Shown in pieces: positions 21,990 through 33,015 of a DNA stretch of 64,000 nucleotides; within the stretch, counting starts at the first letter, position 1, and each line of letters opens with the position of its first letter. Under the pieces are notes generated by a model, which was given only the letters and a program-made list of their open reading frames with translations, was not told the DNA's origin and searched no databases. The position numbers were made by a program, and so were the translations under genes. Origin of the DNA: Ariolimax columbianus (taxonomy: Eukaryota > Mollusca > Gastropoda > Stylommatophora > Arionidae); assembly GCA_036924085.1 (NCBI GenBank), contig JAVGWX010000019.1, positions 18,014,631-18,078,630 on the forward strand, read 5' to 3'.

Positions 21990-22345
21990 TTTTGTCTTGT
22001 CTTCGTTCGTTCTCAATCTCCCGCTACCAAGCCCTGAAAGGGCTTAAGTGGCAGAATGTAGTCCAGAGAACCCAATGCGTTGTGTCGTAGTTTACAGCTT
22101 GGCTGCGAAATTTGCACCTTTCGGTCCAACACATCCGACTTCAGCAAGCATTTTGTGAGTACCGGGTTAGCATTCCCTCTTCGATCCCTTCTCCTTAGCC
22201 AGTCTGCCCTGCTGCAGCCTGTTATCCAGGATCACCGTGTGGAGGTGTAGAAAGGTCTTGGCAGCTTTGGTTCGCTGGCCCTGACGCTAGCAGTCAGCTA
22301 TGTGTCGCTGACCGCTGCAGCTCATGCACTGCTCAGTATCTTGAT
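21990..22345 (-). mobile_element. SINE B copy
   Basis: Near full length on the minus strand, close to the consensus. The tail side at 21970-22010 is replaced by a (CTTGT)n run. The head side runs directly into a 65-bp tandem array made from its own first 40 bases. Confidence 0.88.
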
Positions 22346-22580
22346 CCCGATTCATTGACTGATCTTAGCTGATTGACCGCTGCAGCTCATGCACTGCTCA
22401 GTATCTTGATCCCGATTCATTGATTCATCTTAGCTGATTGACCACTGCAGCTCAAGCACTGCTCAGTATCTTGATCCCGATTCATTGACTGATCTTAGCT
22501 CATTGACCACTGCAGCTCATGCACTGCTCAGTATCTTGATCCCGATTCATTGACTGATCTTAGCTCATTGACCGCTGTTT
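22320..22580. repeat. 65-bp tandem repeat derived from SINE B head
   Basis: Four units, each with GCTGCAGCTCATGCACTGCT and CAGTATCTTGATCCCG (the SINE B head in reverse), plus about 25 bp of flanking sequence (ATTCATTGACTGATCTTAGC). The array therefore spans the SINE/target junction. Confidence 0.9.
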
Positions 22581-22659
22581 CTTCAGTCCTGATCACCTTC
22601 TAAGACCAACACAAAACAACGAAGATGACACGCAGACATTAATCAGTGGTAGTCGCTGG

Positions 22660-22897
22660 GAAAAGGGGGGGGGGTGGGAGAGTGAGAGAGAGAGAATTAC
22701 AAGAATGTAATATTTATAATTTAGGCATTTCTTTTGTGAATTTGTGTTTTGGTGTTTTGTGTTTATTTTTATTCGAGGATTAGTCAAATTGAATAGATTA
22801 ACAGGTAACACTAAGAAATGTGAAATTTCTAGGTTAAAATAGGAGAAATAGAAGTCCACACAAACGGACAACGGACATGTCCAGTTTAAAAAACAAC
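22660..22897. other. G-run and AT-rich sequence, no gene
   Basis: A G homopolymer near 22665, a short GA run at 22680-22695 and AT-rich sequence. The minus-strand frame 22593-22973 has no recognised domain. Confidence 0.4.
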
Positions 22898-22942
22898 TTT
22901 GAAATGAACATTTGAAAAAGTCTGGATATTTGCAGGAATAAT

Positions 22943-23285
22943 GATATGGGATAAAGATGCTGTGCAGGGGCATGATTGACAGCTAGGGTCAGGGCCAGCG
23001 AACCATAGCTGCCAACACCCTTTTACGCCTCCACCCCGTGATCCTGGATATCATGCTGCAACAGGGCAGACTGGCTAACGCGGAGGGATAGAAAATGGAA
23101 GGATAACCCTATACTAAAAAATGACTGTTGAAGTCGGATGTAACGGACGAAAAGGTTTCAAATATCGCAGTCAAGCTGTAAACTACGACACAACGTATTC
23201 CGTTCTCCGGAACACAGCCAGCTACTTGAAAAACCACTTGAAAACAAACGAAGAGGAAAGAAGAAGGAGACGTTAAACAAAAACG
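22943..23285 (+). mobile_element. SINE B copy flanked by a 45-bp duplication
   Basis: Plus-strand SINE B, diverged: GGGATAAAGATGCTG head, CAGGGCAGACTGGCTAA, GTTGAAGTCGGATGTAA, GTAAACTACGACACAACG, tail AACGAAGAGGAAAGAAGAAG. The flanks 22898-22942 and 23286-23330 are about 45 bp of near-identical sequence, including ATATTTGCAGGAATAATG. That is longer than the 11-16 bp seen at other insertions. Confidence 0.8.
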
Positions 23286-23330
23286 TGAAATGAAAATTTG
23301 AAATAGTCTGAATATTTGCAGGAATAATGT

Positions 23331-23498
23331 TCTTGTTTGAAATGCTGAGATTTGGTAAGTGGTTCTTGAATTATTGTGAATAAAAAACTTTTTTTTTCAG
23401 AATGCTGAGGACGACCACAGATCAGTTCTTTCTTATTAGCCTCTTACGACCGGCAGGTTTGCATTACTTACTGTCGTGCGCTTGAGTTTCGAGTTTAC
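23331..23498. other. No recognised feature
   Basis: Short AT-rich stretch with no recognised content. Confidence 0.3.
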
Positions 23499-23860
23499 AA
23501 AAGACATACGAAGAGTCAAAACGGCTTATTAGAGCTAGATACATGACCAAATGGGAAACCGAACATACTGGCTACACCAAAACCGATGCCTATTACCAGT
23601 TGAACATAACAGAGCAAGTCGTGGTCTTCAGACTTCGCACTGGCCACAATAGACCGAGGTACCACCTATTCAATAAATTGAAGATAGGTGGAACCGACGA
23701 ATGCCCGTGTGGTACCGGGAAAATGACCGCTGAGCATTTGCTGCAAAACTGCCCGACATACGAGGATCAGAGAGAGCAGATGTGGCCATCACCAGTGGCA
23801 ACACTAGACAAGCTCAATGGCAGTGTCGACAGCCTCAGGATGGCCGCTGCTTTCTTCGAA
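23499..23860 (+). pseudogene. RNase H LINE fragment, older copy, left part
   Basis: The plus-strand frame reads YEESKRLIRARYMTKWETEH, YYQLNITEQVVVFRLRTGHN, CPCGTGKMTAEHLLQNC and LRMAAAFFE, the C-terminal third of the LINE protein. It stops abruptly at GCTTTCTTCGAA (23849-23860), where an opposite-strand LINE is inserted. Its 3' end continues at 27374. Confidence 0.88.
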
Positions 23861-23887
23861 CTTCTTCTTCTTCTTCTGCGTACACAG

Positions 23888-25401
23888 TCAGACAGTAACC
23901 ATTATTTTCTCGAAAAAAGCGGCGGTCATCCTGAGACTCTCGCCACTACCATAGAGCTTGTCTTGCAGTTCCACTGGCAATGGCCACATCTGCTCTCTCT
24001 GATCCTCGTATGTCGGGCAGTTCTGCAGCAGATGTTCAGTGGTCATTTTACCAGTACCGCACGGGCATTCGTCGGTACACCCTATCTTCAATTTGTTGAA
24101 GAGGTGGTACCTCAGTCTGTTGTGGCCAGTGCGAAGTCTGAAGACAACGACCTGCTCTCTTCGGTTCAACTGGTAATAGGCATCGTTTTTGGTGTAACCA
24201 GTATGTTCGGTTTCCCATTTGGACATGTACCTGGCTTTGATAAGCCGTTTTGACTCTTCGTACGTCATACTGGTATCTATTTGTGGTAGCCTTGCACCTT
24301 CTTTTGCCAGTCTGTCTGCCTCCTCGTTGCCTTGGATGTTGCAGTGTGACGGAACCCACTGTACCACTACCCTTTTTGGTGCGGACTGTTGGCACAGTTT
24401 GCAGAGTGCTGCTCTTAAGTCATTAAGCTCAGTGTTTTTCTGGCTTTTTAGCGCTGTGACTACTTCGAGAGCATCTGTCAGCAGGACTATATGGCTCTCA
24501 TTTTCACTGTGTGTTACCATTTCTTCCACTGCCGCCCTCAGTGCCTCTGCCTCTGCTCTGAAATTGCTCGTGTACTTACCAGTAGCGAATGACAGTGTTA
24601 TTTTTCTGCCATTTGGTAGGTTCAGGAATGCTCCTGCCCCTCCGTTCTGTGTAGTGTTTGTTACAGAACCGTCGGTGTATGCATGGGTCCAGTCCATGCT
24701 TGGGTAGCTTTTCGTTATGAAGCTTAAGATAGTGTCTCTCCTTTCTTTTTCGGTCTGGCAGTTTTTGTTTGCAATACCTGGTATATTTTCTACCACTTCT
24801 GGAAATATATCCTGCCTCCAAGTAGGTTTTCGTACAGTAGTGATGGGTTTTGGTGTTGTTAGTGCGTTTATGGGATCTTCGTGCATCTTTGCTTTGGCTA
24901 TTTCTGCAAAGTTTCTCCGCTTTAGTTTCCCAGTTCCCAAATTGTTTAGCCTCTGGTACATTGGATGGTCCGTCAGTCTTCGGAGTTTCTCTGACTGCAG
25001 CTGGGCTCTGCAGTCTCTTCTGTCGGTCATGGATTGCAGTTTTGTAATCTTTTCAAGATCTACAATTGGCGTTGATTTCATGCCACCAGTTATGATTCTC
25101 ATGGCTTGGTTTTGAAGTTTGTTAACTTTATCGAAGTTCGCCTTCGCTGCTGTTGTCCATGCCGCGATGCCATACTCGAGAACTGGTCTCACTCTTCCAG
25201 TGTACAGTTTCTTTAGTATGCCTTCGTCTGCTCCCCAGCTTGTGCCAGCAAGTTTCCTCATGATCGCCATTCTTTCTCTGGCTTTCATTCGGTTTCTCTC
25301 AATCTGACTTTTCCATGTCATGCGCCGATCAAATGTGACTCCCAGATAGGTTGGGTTGTCGTTTGGCTGCAGGATTTTGCCATTTAGGCTTAATTTGGTA
25401 C
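23888..25401 (-). pseudogene. LINE RT thumb, RNase H and C-terminal domain
   Basis: This is the continuation of the RT frame after the frame shift. YLGVTFDRRMTWKSQIE and VLEYGIAAW mark the RT thumb. RNase H follows with AYTDGSVTNT, FRAEAEALRAAVEEM, VLLTDALEVV and QGNEEADRLAKEG, giving the expected acidic D-E-D-D set. The C terminus has RTGHNRL, the cluster CPCGTGKMTTEHLLQNC and the end FFEKIMVTV. The open frame from Met at 25321 is 477 codons, but that Met lies inside the domain and is not a real start. Apart from the frame shift I saw no stop in it, so the copy is fairly young. Confidence 0.92.
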
Positions 25402-27373
25402 TTTTGGGGTTTTAATGAGAGCGAGAATATTGTGCACGTGGTTTTCTCCTCGTTTATTTTGACCAGCCATGAGTTCGCCCACTCTTCCAGCGATGTTAGG
25501 GCCGTTTGCATCCGATTTCTTGCTATGGTGAGATTCTTTTCAGAGGTCCACATAGCCAGATCGTCTGCAAACATTGAGCTATGGACTCTTCTTGGTATAT
25601 TCTCTGTAATATCGTTTATATATACCAGGAAGAGTGTGGGTGACAGTACTCCCCCTTGGGGTACTCCCTGCTCGAGTGTCACCTTTTTGCTCATCTGCCC
25701 TTGTACTTGGACTCTGGCCGTTCTTTGTTTGAGGTAGTGGTTGATCCACTTGTACATCTTCCCACAAACATCACTTCTTCTTAGCTTGACTCTAAGTCCA
25801 TCCTTCCAGACTTTGTCAAATGCCTTTTCCAGATCCACCCAAACAGCTACTGTGTGTTTCTGTGCCTGGTAGGCATCTTCTATCTCCTGGGCTATGAGGA
25901 TGACCTGGTCCTCAGTGGATCTGTGCTGTCTAAAGCCGGCTTGCTGTGGAATTAGTATTCGTTTTTCTTCCAGATGCCACATCAGTCTGGTGTTTATCAT
26001 CCGTTCCATCAGCTTGCCGACACAGCTCAGTAGGCTTATGGGCCTGTATCCATTCGGATCTGTTTTGTCCTTTCCTGTTTTTGGTACTGGTACCAGTATT
26101 GCATCTTTCCATGCCTGGGGTACAATACCCCTTTTCCAGCTTTGGTTCAGGACTGATAGTAGTTTTTCCTTCGCTGTTTGGCCCAGCCCCATCAGCATTT
26201 CGTTTGTTATCCCGTCTTTTCCGGGAGATTTCCTTCTCTTTAGTGTTCTCATAGCCTCTTCCATTTCGCGCATTGTTAGTTTGGCCATCATGTGCTCTTC
26301 AGGAGCCGTATTTATGTTTTCGTGCCCCTTTAGCTCTTCGCTAATGTCTGTATGCTTATCTGCAGGGACCTCGATGTGGTTTGCTCTGGCATAGTGATCG
26401 ACAAAGGCGTTTGCGGCTTTCTTACCTGTGATCAAGTTCTCGCCTTGCTTGATAGTAATTTGTTTATTTGACGGGGTTTCGTCGTTCATGGCTCTGACTA
26501 GCTTCCATAGCTTGTTCCCTTCTTTGTCCAGGTTTAAACTTTCCGTTTTATTTTTCCAACTTTCTCTTGCTGTTTGCTTGAGAGTGTGTTTGTACTTCGC
26601 CGCGGCGGCTTTGAGGGCGATGTTTGCCTCCACGGATTTTTCTCGTTCTGCCATGTTCCTCGCATTTGTTACTGCATCTTCCACTTTCTGTAACTCATCA
26701 TTCCAGTAGGGCTTATAGTTTTTCCTAGCTCCTCTTGGGATGGTTTCAGTGGCGGCTTGCATTATTGCCTTGCTTAGGCTCTCTACCATGGGCTTCATTT
26801 TGGTGTTTCGTGTGTTGATGGTTTCACACAGCCCATCTGTCAGGATTGCAAATCTGTCCCAGTCGGCTCGTTTGTAATTCCAACGTGGGAGCGGTTTTGT
26901 TTCCTGTGGGCCTACTTCCATGTCAATGGTTAGCCTGATCGGCCTGTGGTCGCTACCTGCCAGTTGGTTTAGCACCTGGCGGTCTATTTTATAGTGTATG
27001 TCCTGTGTGGAGAAGGCCAAATCTGGAGTCGAGGTGGTATGCCATGTTCTTGAATAGAAGCTAGGGCTATCCTCCGGCCTATTGATTAGGGAGAGATTTG
27101 CATCTATCTCCCAATCTTCCACTTCGTCACCTCTACTGTCTGTGTCAGAGTATCCCCATCTCTCCGAGTGGCTGTTGAAATCTCCAACTACTATGCAGTT
27201 GGAGTCTCTGACCTCCATACTCGAGAGCGATAGGTCTCTGTTTGGTGGTCCGTACAGATTGAAAATGCGGAGTTTCGTCTCTAGAGCCATTATGTCAACT
27301 CCTACAATTTCTGCTTGTCCGGTGTGATTGACAGGTACCGCGCTACTCGGTATGCTGTTTCTGGTCAGTATCA
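25402..27373 (-). pseudogene. LINE endonuclease (partial) and reverse transcriptase
   Basis: Encodes the C-terminal half of an apurinic-type endonuclease (FNLYGPP, VVGDFNSHSERWGY, STPDLAFS, GSDHRPI), then a linker and a reverse transcriptase. RT motifs in order are KSPGKDGITNEM, LVPVPKTGKDKTDPNGYRPI, QAGFRQHRSTEDQ, VAVWVDLEKAFDKVW (first catalytic Asp), VPQGGVLSPTLFLVYINDI and MFADDLAMW (the catalytic FADD). The open frame can be extended to 27488, but the extra N-terminal poly-Ser stretch is only the (GAA)n tail of the older LINE read backwards, so no real start is present. A one-base frame shift in adjoining C and A runs at 25402-25413 separates this part from RNase H. After it the correct frame reads LNGKILQPND and YLGVTFDRRM. 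Confidence 0.92.
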
Positions 27374-27442
27374 GCTTTCTTCGAACAAATACAGGTTGAT
27401 GTCTGACAGCGTACGATGAAGAAGAAGAAGAAGAAGAAGAAG

Positions 27443-27473
<31 letters not shown>

Positions 27474-27475
27474 GT
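27374..27475 (+). mobile_element. 3' end and GAA tail of the older LINE
   Basis: Right part of the plus-strand LINE interrupted at 23860: GCTTTCTTCGAACAAATACA, GTCTGACAGCGTACGATGAA, then about 17 GAA repeats to 27471. Its terminal bases resemble those at 14810-14880 and, in reverse, 37171-37230. Confidence 0.85.
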
Positions 27476-27479
27476 TCAC

Positions 27480-27955
27480 GAAAAACATGTGTAAGGATAA
27501 TGTGAGACTGAAATAAAGGACTGAATATGTGAACTCTGCGGAGCAAAGAACTGTACCACTCTTATCTTTTTATCTTCACAGACAGCTAAGGAACGTTATG
27601 CATACGGTTAGCCTCCTCATAATGTAAAGCAATTTGCTGACATTGTAACTACCACTAAATGAATAAATAAAGTGTTTTTGACCTAGGGTTTGGTACGGGG
27701 TATTCGGTAGTGGTGGCCCTAGACTTCACAGGGAGCAGCAGGGAGATAAGACTAATCTAAACAACACAGATGGCAAGGATTAGAGGAGCGACGTAATTAT
27801 CTGGAAACAAGATAGGTTCTTGGAACAGGTAAGCAAAAGTTCCCAGAAATAGAAACACCGGAAGTGTCTGGTTTATATCACCAAAGTCGCTCTCTAGCTG
27901 TCAGACTAGTACGTCACTGAGTATAGTAGAGGGCCGATCAGTGTCTCGTCTATAA
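27480..27955. other. No recognised feature
   Basis: No array, RNA motif or protein similarity was noticed. Confidence 0.4.
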
Positions 27956-27959
27956 CGAT

Positions 27960-28450
27960 TATATATGTGGCTTGTATGTGTGTGTGTATGTGTATATATG
28001 TGTGTTTGTATATATATGTGTGTTTGTATGTGTGTGTGTGTGTATGTATGTGTGCTTTAATGTGTGTGTGTATGTATGTGTGTTTGTATGTGTGTCTGTG
28101 TATGTATGTATGTATGTATGTATGTATGTATGTGTGTGTATGTGTATGTATGTATGTACGTTTGTGTGTGTATATGTATATATGTGTGTTTGTGTATATG
28201 TATGTATGGGAATCTGTGCATGTGTACGTGTACGTGTGTGCGTGTGTGTGTATGTATGCATGTATGCGTGCATGCGTGTATGTGTATAGATGAATGTCGT
28301 GTATATATGTACGGATAAATGGATGGATGTGTGTATGTATGTATGTATGAATGGATTTATGTGTGTATGGATGTATGTATAAATGGATGTATGGATGTAT
28401 GTGTGTATGGATGTATGTGTGTAAATGTGTATGGATATATGTATATATAT
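27960..28450. repeat. TG / TGTA / GGATGTAT microsatellite tract
   Basis: Alternating purine-pyrimidine tract of (TG)n, (TGTA)n and, after 28300, ATGGATGTATG-type units. Cys/Val/Tyr frames on the plus strand and Thr/His/Tyr frames on the minus strand are artefacts. Confidence 0.95.
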
Positions 28451-28575
28451 TTGAATACCACTATTCATCGAATGGGCATGCGTACAGTGGACAGTCTTTA
28501 CATAAACCCATTTTTACATTTAGTGCGAACCAAACAATTGCTGTGTCTTTTCTCCCTGCATTGTCAACGTGCCTG

Positions 28576-30915
28576 ACAGCACACTTTGTCCACCTGCCGA
28601 ATACTTTGTGGATGTCCAATACACTTTGTCCACCGTCCGAATACTTTGTGGATGTGCAATACACTTTGTCCACCTGCCGAATACTTTGTGGATGTCCAAT
28701 ACACTTTGTCCACCTGCCGAATACTTTGTGGATGTCCAATACACTTTGTCCACCTGCCGAATACTTTGTGGATGTGCAATACACTTTGTCCACCTGCCGA
28801 ATACTTTGTGGATGTCCAATACACTTTGTCCACCTGCCGAATACTTTGTGGATGTGCAATACACTTTGTCCACCTGCCGAATACTTTGTGGATGTCCAAT
28901 ACACTTTGTCCACCTGCCGAATACTTTGTGTATGTCCAATACACTTTGTCCACCTGCCGAATACTTTGTGGATGTCCAATACACTTTGTCCACCTGCCGA
29001 ATACTTTGTGGATGTCCAATACACTTTGTCCACCTGCCGAATACTTTGTGGATGTCCAATACACTTTGTCCACCTGCCGAATACTTTGTGGATGTCCAAT
29101 ACACTTTGTCCACCTGCCGAATACTTTGTGGATGTCCAATACACTTTGTCCACCTGCCGAATACTTTGTGGATGTCCAATACACTTTGTCCACCTGCCGA
29201 ACACTTTGTGGATGTCCAATACACTTTGTCCACCTGCCGAATACTTTTGGATGTCCAATACACTTTGTCCACCTGCCGAATACTTTGTGGATGTCCAATA
29301 CACTTTGTCCACCTGCCGAATACTTTGTGGATGTCCAATACACGTTGTCCACCTGCCGAATACTTTGTGTATGTCCAATACACTTTGTCCACCTGCCGAA
29401 TACTTTGTGGATGTCCAATACACTTTGTCCACCTGCCGAATACTTTGTGGATGTCCAATACACTTTTTCCACCTGCCGAATACTTTGTGGATGTCCAATA
29501 CACTTTGTCCACCTGCCGAATACTTTGTGGATGTCCAATACACTTTGTCCACCTGCCGAATACTTTGTGGATGTCCAATACACTTTGTCCACCTGCCGAA
29601 TACTTTGTGTATGTCCAATACACTTTGTCCACCTGCCGAATACTTTGTGGATGTCCAATACACTTTGTCCACCTGCCGAATACTTTGTGGATGTCCAATA
29701 CACTTTGTCCACCTGCCGAATACTTTGTGGATGTCCAATACACTTTGTCCACCTGCCGAATACTTTGTGGATGTCCAATACACTTTGTCCACCTGCCGAA
29801 TACTTTGTGGATGTCCAATACACTTTGTCCACCTGCCGAATACTTTGTGGATGTCCAATACACTTTGTCCACATGCCGAATACTTTGTGGATGTCCAACA
29901 CACTTTGTCCACCTGCCGAATACTTTGTGGATGTCCAATACACTTTGTCCACCTGCCGAATACTTTGTGGATGTCCAATACACTTTGTCCACCTGCCGAA
30001 TACTTTGTGGATGTCCAATACACTTTGTCCACCTGCCGAATACTTTGTGGATGTCCAATACACTTTGTCCACCTGCCGAACACTTTGTGGATGTCCAATA
30101 CACTTTGTCCACCTGCCGAATACTTTGTGGATGTCCAATACACTTTGTCCACCTGCCGAATACTTTGTGGATGTCCAATACACTTTGTCCACCTGCCGAA
30201 TACTTTGTGGATGTCCAATACACTTTGTCCACCTGCCGAATACTTTGTGGATGTCCAATACACGTTGTCCACCTGCCGAATACTTTGTGTATGTCCAATA
30301 CACTTTGTCCACCTGCCGAATACTTTGTGGATGTCCAATACACTTTGTCCACCTGCCGAATACTTTGTGGATGTCCAATACACTTTGTCCACCTGCCGAA
30401 TACTTTGTGGATGTCCAATACACTTTGTCCACCTGCCGAATACTTTGTGGATGTCCAATACACTTTGTCCACCTGCCGAATACTTTGTGGATGTCCAATA
30501 CACTTTGTCCACCTGCCGAATACTTTGTGGATGTCCAATACACTTTGTCCACCTGCCGAATACTTTGTGGATGTCCAATACACTTTGTCCACCTGCCGAA
30601 TACTTTGTGGATGTCCAATACACTTTGTCCACCTGCCGAATACTTTGTGGATGTCCAATACACTTTGTCCACCTGCCGAATACTTTGTGGATGTCCAATA
30701 CACTTTGTCCACCTGCCGAATACTTTGTGGATGTCCAATACACTTTGTCCACCTGCCGAATACTTTGTGGATGTCCAATACACTTTGTCCACCTGCCGAA
30801 TACTTTGTGGATGTCCAACACACTTTGTCCACCTGCCGAATACTTTGTGGATGTCCAATACACTTTGTCCACCTGCGAAAAACTTTGTGTATGTCCAATA
30901 CACTTTGTCCACCTG
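28576..30915. repeat. 40-bp satellite, about 58 copies
   Basis: Highly homogeneous 40-bp unit made of two related 20-bp halves: ATACTTTGTGGATGTCCAAT and ACACTTTGTCCACCTGCCGA. The halves share CTTTGT and contain GTGGA and TCCAC, which can pair across the unit. The only length change noticed is a 1-bp deletion near 29247. Variants recur exactly 920 bp (23 units) apart, for example CACGTTGTCC at 29341 and 30261, and CCAACACACT near 29897 and 30817. Because 40 is one more than a multiple of three and the unit lacks stops, 780-860-codon frames are open on both strands. They are not genes. Confidence 0.97.
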
Positions 30916-31430
30916 TCCTCTAGCTTCTGAAAGTCTTCTTTAAAACAAAAACGTTTATTTCTGTGACCTCTAACCAATTTTGCCCTGCTACATTACATTT
31001 CATCAAAAGTGACTCGTCTGTTGTCACGGACTAGCTTGTCGACCTGCTGTTTCACTGTGTTAGTTGCCACGCTTGCTGGTCTCCCACGTCACGGTTCATC
31101 AACGGCATCTTGACTTCCGTTTTGTTGAAATCTTTCTTCTTATGCAAAAAACTGTCTCTATACTGGTCCTTCATTTCAGTAGCTTTCAGGTCTCACACCC
31201 TGTGATGACCCAACAAAAAAAACAAAAACAAAATTATAATAACTGCAAATCAACAGTAAGGAGGCGATGTTGTACGTTATATGCGCATGCGCATGCTATT
31301 CTAACATCACAATCTCTATATTGAGTATTGCCAAAAACCCTTTTTTTTCCTCCTAAATTCAGATTACCCACAGCACATACACTTCAATGCACTTTATAAT
31401 ACAATTCTTGTTAAATGCATTTTCCCCGTG
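30916..31430. other. No recognised gene
   Basis: An 86-residue frame at 31064-31324 and AT-rich sequence; no domain recognised. A G homopolymer follows at 31434-31443. Confidence 0.4.
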
Positions 31431-31459
31431 TATGGGGGGGGGGGTGGGGTGGTCGTGCG

Positions 31460-31462
<3 letters not shown>

Positions 31463-31525
<63 letters not shown>
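31463..31525. repeat. TA microsatellite
   Basis: (TA)n of about 60 bp immediately before the MITE at 31526. Confidence 0.95.
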
Positions 31526-32029
31526 CAGTGCTTGGCACATGTTAAAGTGGCTTACCAGTCAGTCAACAATTTCACGAGTCAGCTTGGTCGGACTAGTCAT
31601 GCAATGTATGTCAACAAACTTAAACTATACACTAATTCACTTTTGTTTCTGCATAATAATTCGTACCAACAAAAATATATTGCATTACTTACAGAGTATT
31701 AATTTTTCTTCTTAAAAAAATGTACTGCTGGCAAAGGCATGGTGTGTGTGTCGTTGAACATTCTTGGTAGTTTTAGCACTGTAGTACCATTTATCGATGA
31801 CTTTAGTAAGTTTAAATTGTAACAGTAGAGGTCCATATAGATCCACCATCTTATACTAGCTTATGTACAACCTATTCCAACCGTAATTTCATTAATAATC
31901 GTTCGAGAGTTGTTATGTAGTGACGATTACAAACGTAATTAGCGATTACAAATGGATTTGTTTTACTCGTCAAGCAAACACGTGTACTAGTCACAGAAGC
32001 GCAGACGAGCGTTTTTGTCAAGCTCTGTG
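31526..32029. mobile_element. Tc1/mariner-like MITE, copy 1
   Basis: About 500 bp shared with 41125-42098. The left end CAGTGCTTGGCACA and the reversed right end CACAGAGCTTGACAAA are imperfect terminal inverted repeats of the CAGTGCTTGACA type, and the element sits in TA repeats on both sides. There is no transposase frame, so it is a non-autonomous element. The family assignment rests on the terminus and the TA target only. Confidence 0.65.
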
Positions 32030-32520
32030 TATATATACTTACTTATTTAGTCGCTCCTCTTCTATCGTGAGGTGTACATCTGCTTTTCTAAAGATCCACA
32101 AAGGGCCTTTCGGTTGTATCTACGGATTTGATTTATTTATTGGTGCCCTTATGTTAATTGGTTTAGATGTCCATATGTTCTAATATCAGCTACATATCAT
32201 ACCAGCCTCGATATGCCTAACAACCTACTAACTCGTCGACTGTCCACTGAATCCTCCTGTATCCTGCCATCTTGTGGAGAAGTCCACATTTCTGCGTCAC
32301 TCCCCGCAGGTACCTCCGTTTACTATATCATTTGTTGCACTTTTTGAAACTAGAATGTGGGTTGTCCTGTATACTATCTCATTTTGTCGTAATAGTTAAA
32401 GTGTGTCCAATGTCTTCTGACTTATCGGTGCGACACCAATTGCTGTAGGCGATCGGATGCTCTCGCAATGTCCTGCAGATGATTAATCCCGTATGGGACA
32501 TTCTTCCAAACCTGGATATT
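32030..32520. other. No recognised feature
   Basis: No repeat or gene was recognised. Confidence 0.4.
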
Positions 32521-32521
32521 T

Positions 32522-32785
32522 AATCGTGTCCTCTATAATCATGTCCCCTATAATCATGTCCCCTATAATCATGCCCCATATAAGCATGTCCCCCATATTC
32601 ATGTCCCCTATAATCATGTCCCCTATAATCATGTCCCCTATAATCATGTCCAATATAAGCATGTCCCCCATATTCATGTCCCCTATAATCATGTCCCCTA
32701 TATTCATGTCCCCTATAATCATGTCCCCTATATTCATGTCGCCTATAATCATGTCGTCTATAATCGTGTCCCCTATAATCATGTT
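32522..32785. repeat. 15-bp tandem array, about 17 copies
   Basis: Units of CCCCTATAATCATGT with variants (ATATTCATGT, ATATAAGCATGT). Being a multiple of three it leaves long repetitive frames on both strands. Confidence 0.95.
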
Positions 32786-32854
32786 CCGTTTGCGACCATT
32801 CGTATTGTCAATTGTCTTCGGATTGTTGGCGGAAGTTACCAAATGCCATATGAG

Positions 32855-33015
<161 letters not shown>

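Larger units (their letters stand above)
23861..27373 (-). mobile_element. Near-complete APE/RT/RNase H LINE inserted into an older LINE
   Basis: A 12-bp target duplication (GCTTTCTTCGAA) at 23849-23860 and 27374-27385 defines a 3.5-kb minus-strand insertion. The 3' end is the (GAA)n tail at 23861-23876. The 5' end is truncated within the endonuclease domain at 27373. The architecture (APE endonuclease, RT, RNase H, C-terminal Cys-His cluster) is that of I-group non-LTR elements carrying RNase H. The target is the 3' end of another LINE, and that LINE's own tail now lies at 27386-27470. Confidence 0.92.

Noticed and set aside
23861..27475. Inverted arrangement read as a twin-priming inversion of one LINE
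   Set aside because: The 12-bp duplication GCTTTCTTCGAA and the matching halves of an older LINE show an insertion into another copy instead.
28576..30915. CRISPR-like array
   Set aside because: Units are directly adjacent without unique spacers, and the DNA is eukaryotic.
28351..30977. Open frames of 780-860 codons on both strands
   Set aside because: They are produced by a 40-bp stop-free satellite unit and are open in several phases on both strands; no protein would show this.
31034..31324. 86-codon frame after the 40-bp satellite
   Set aside because: No domain, average composition, no supporting signals.
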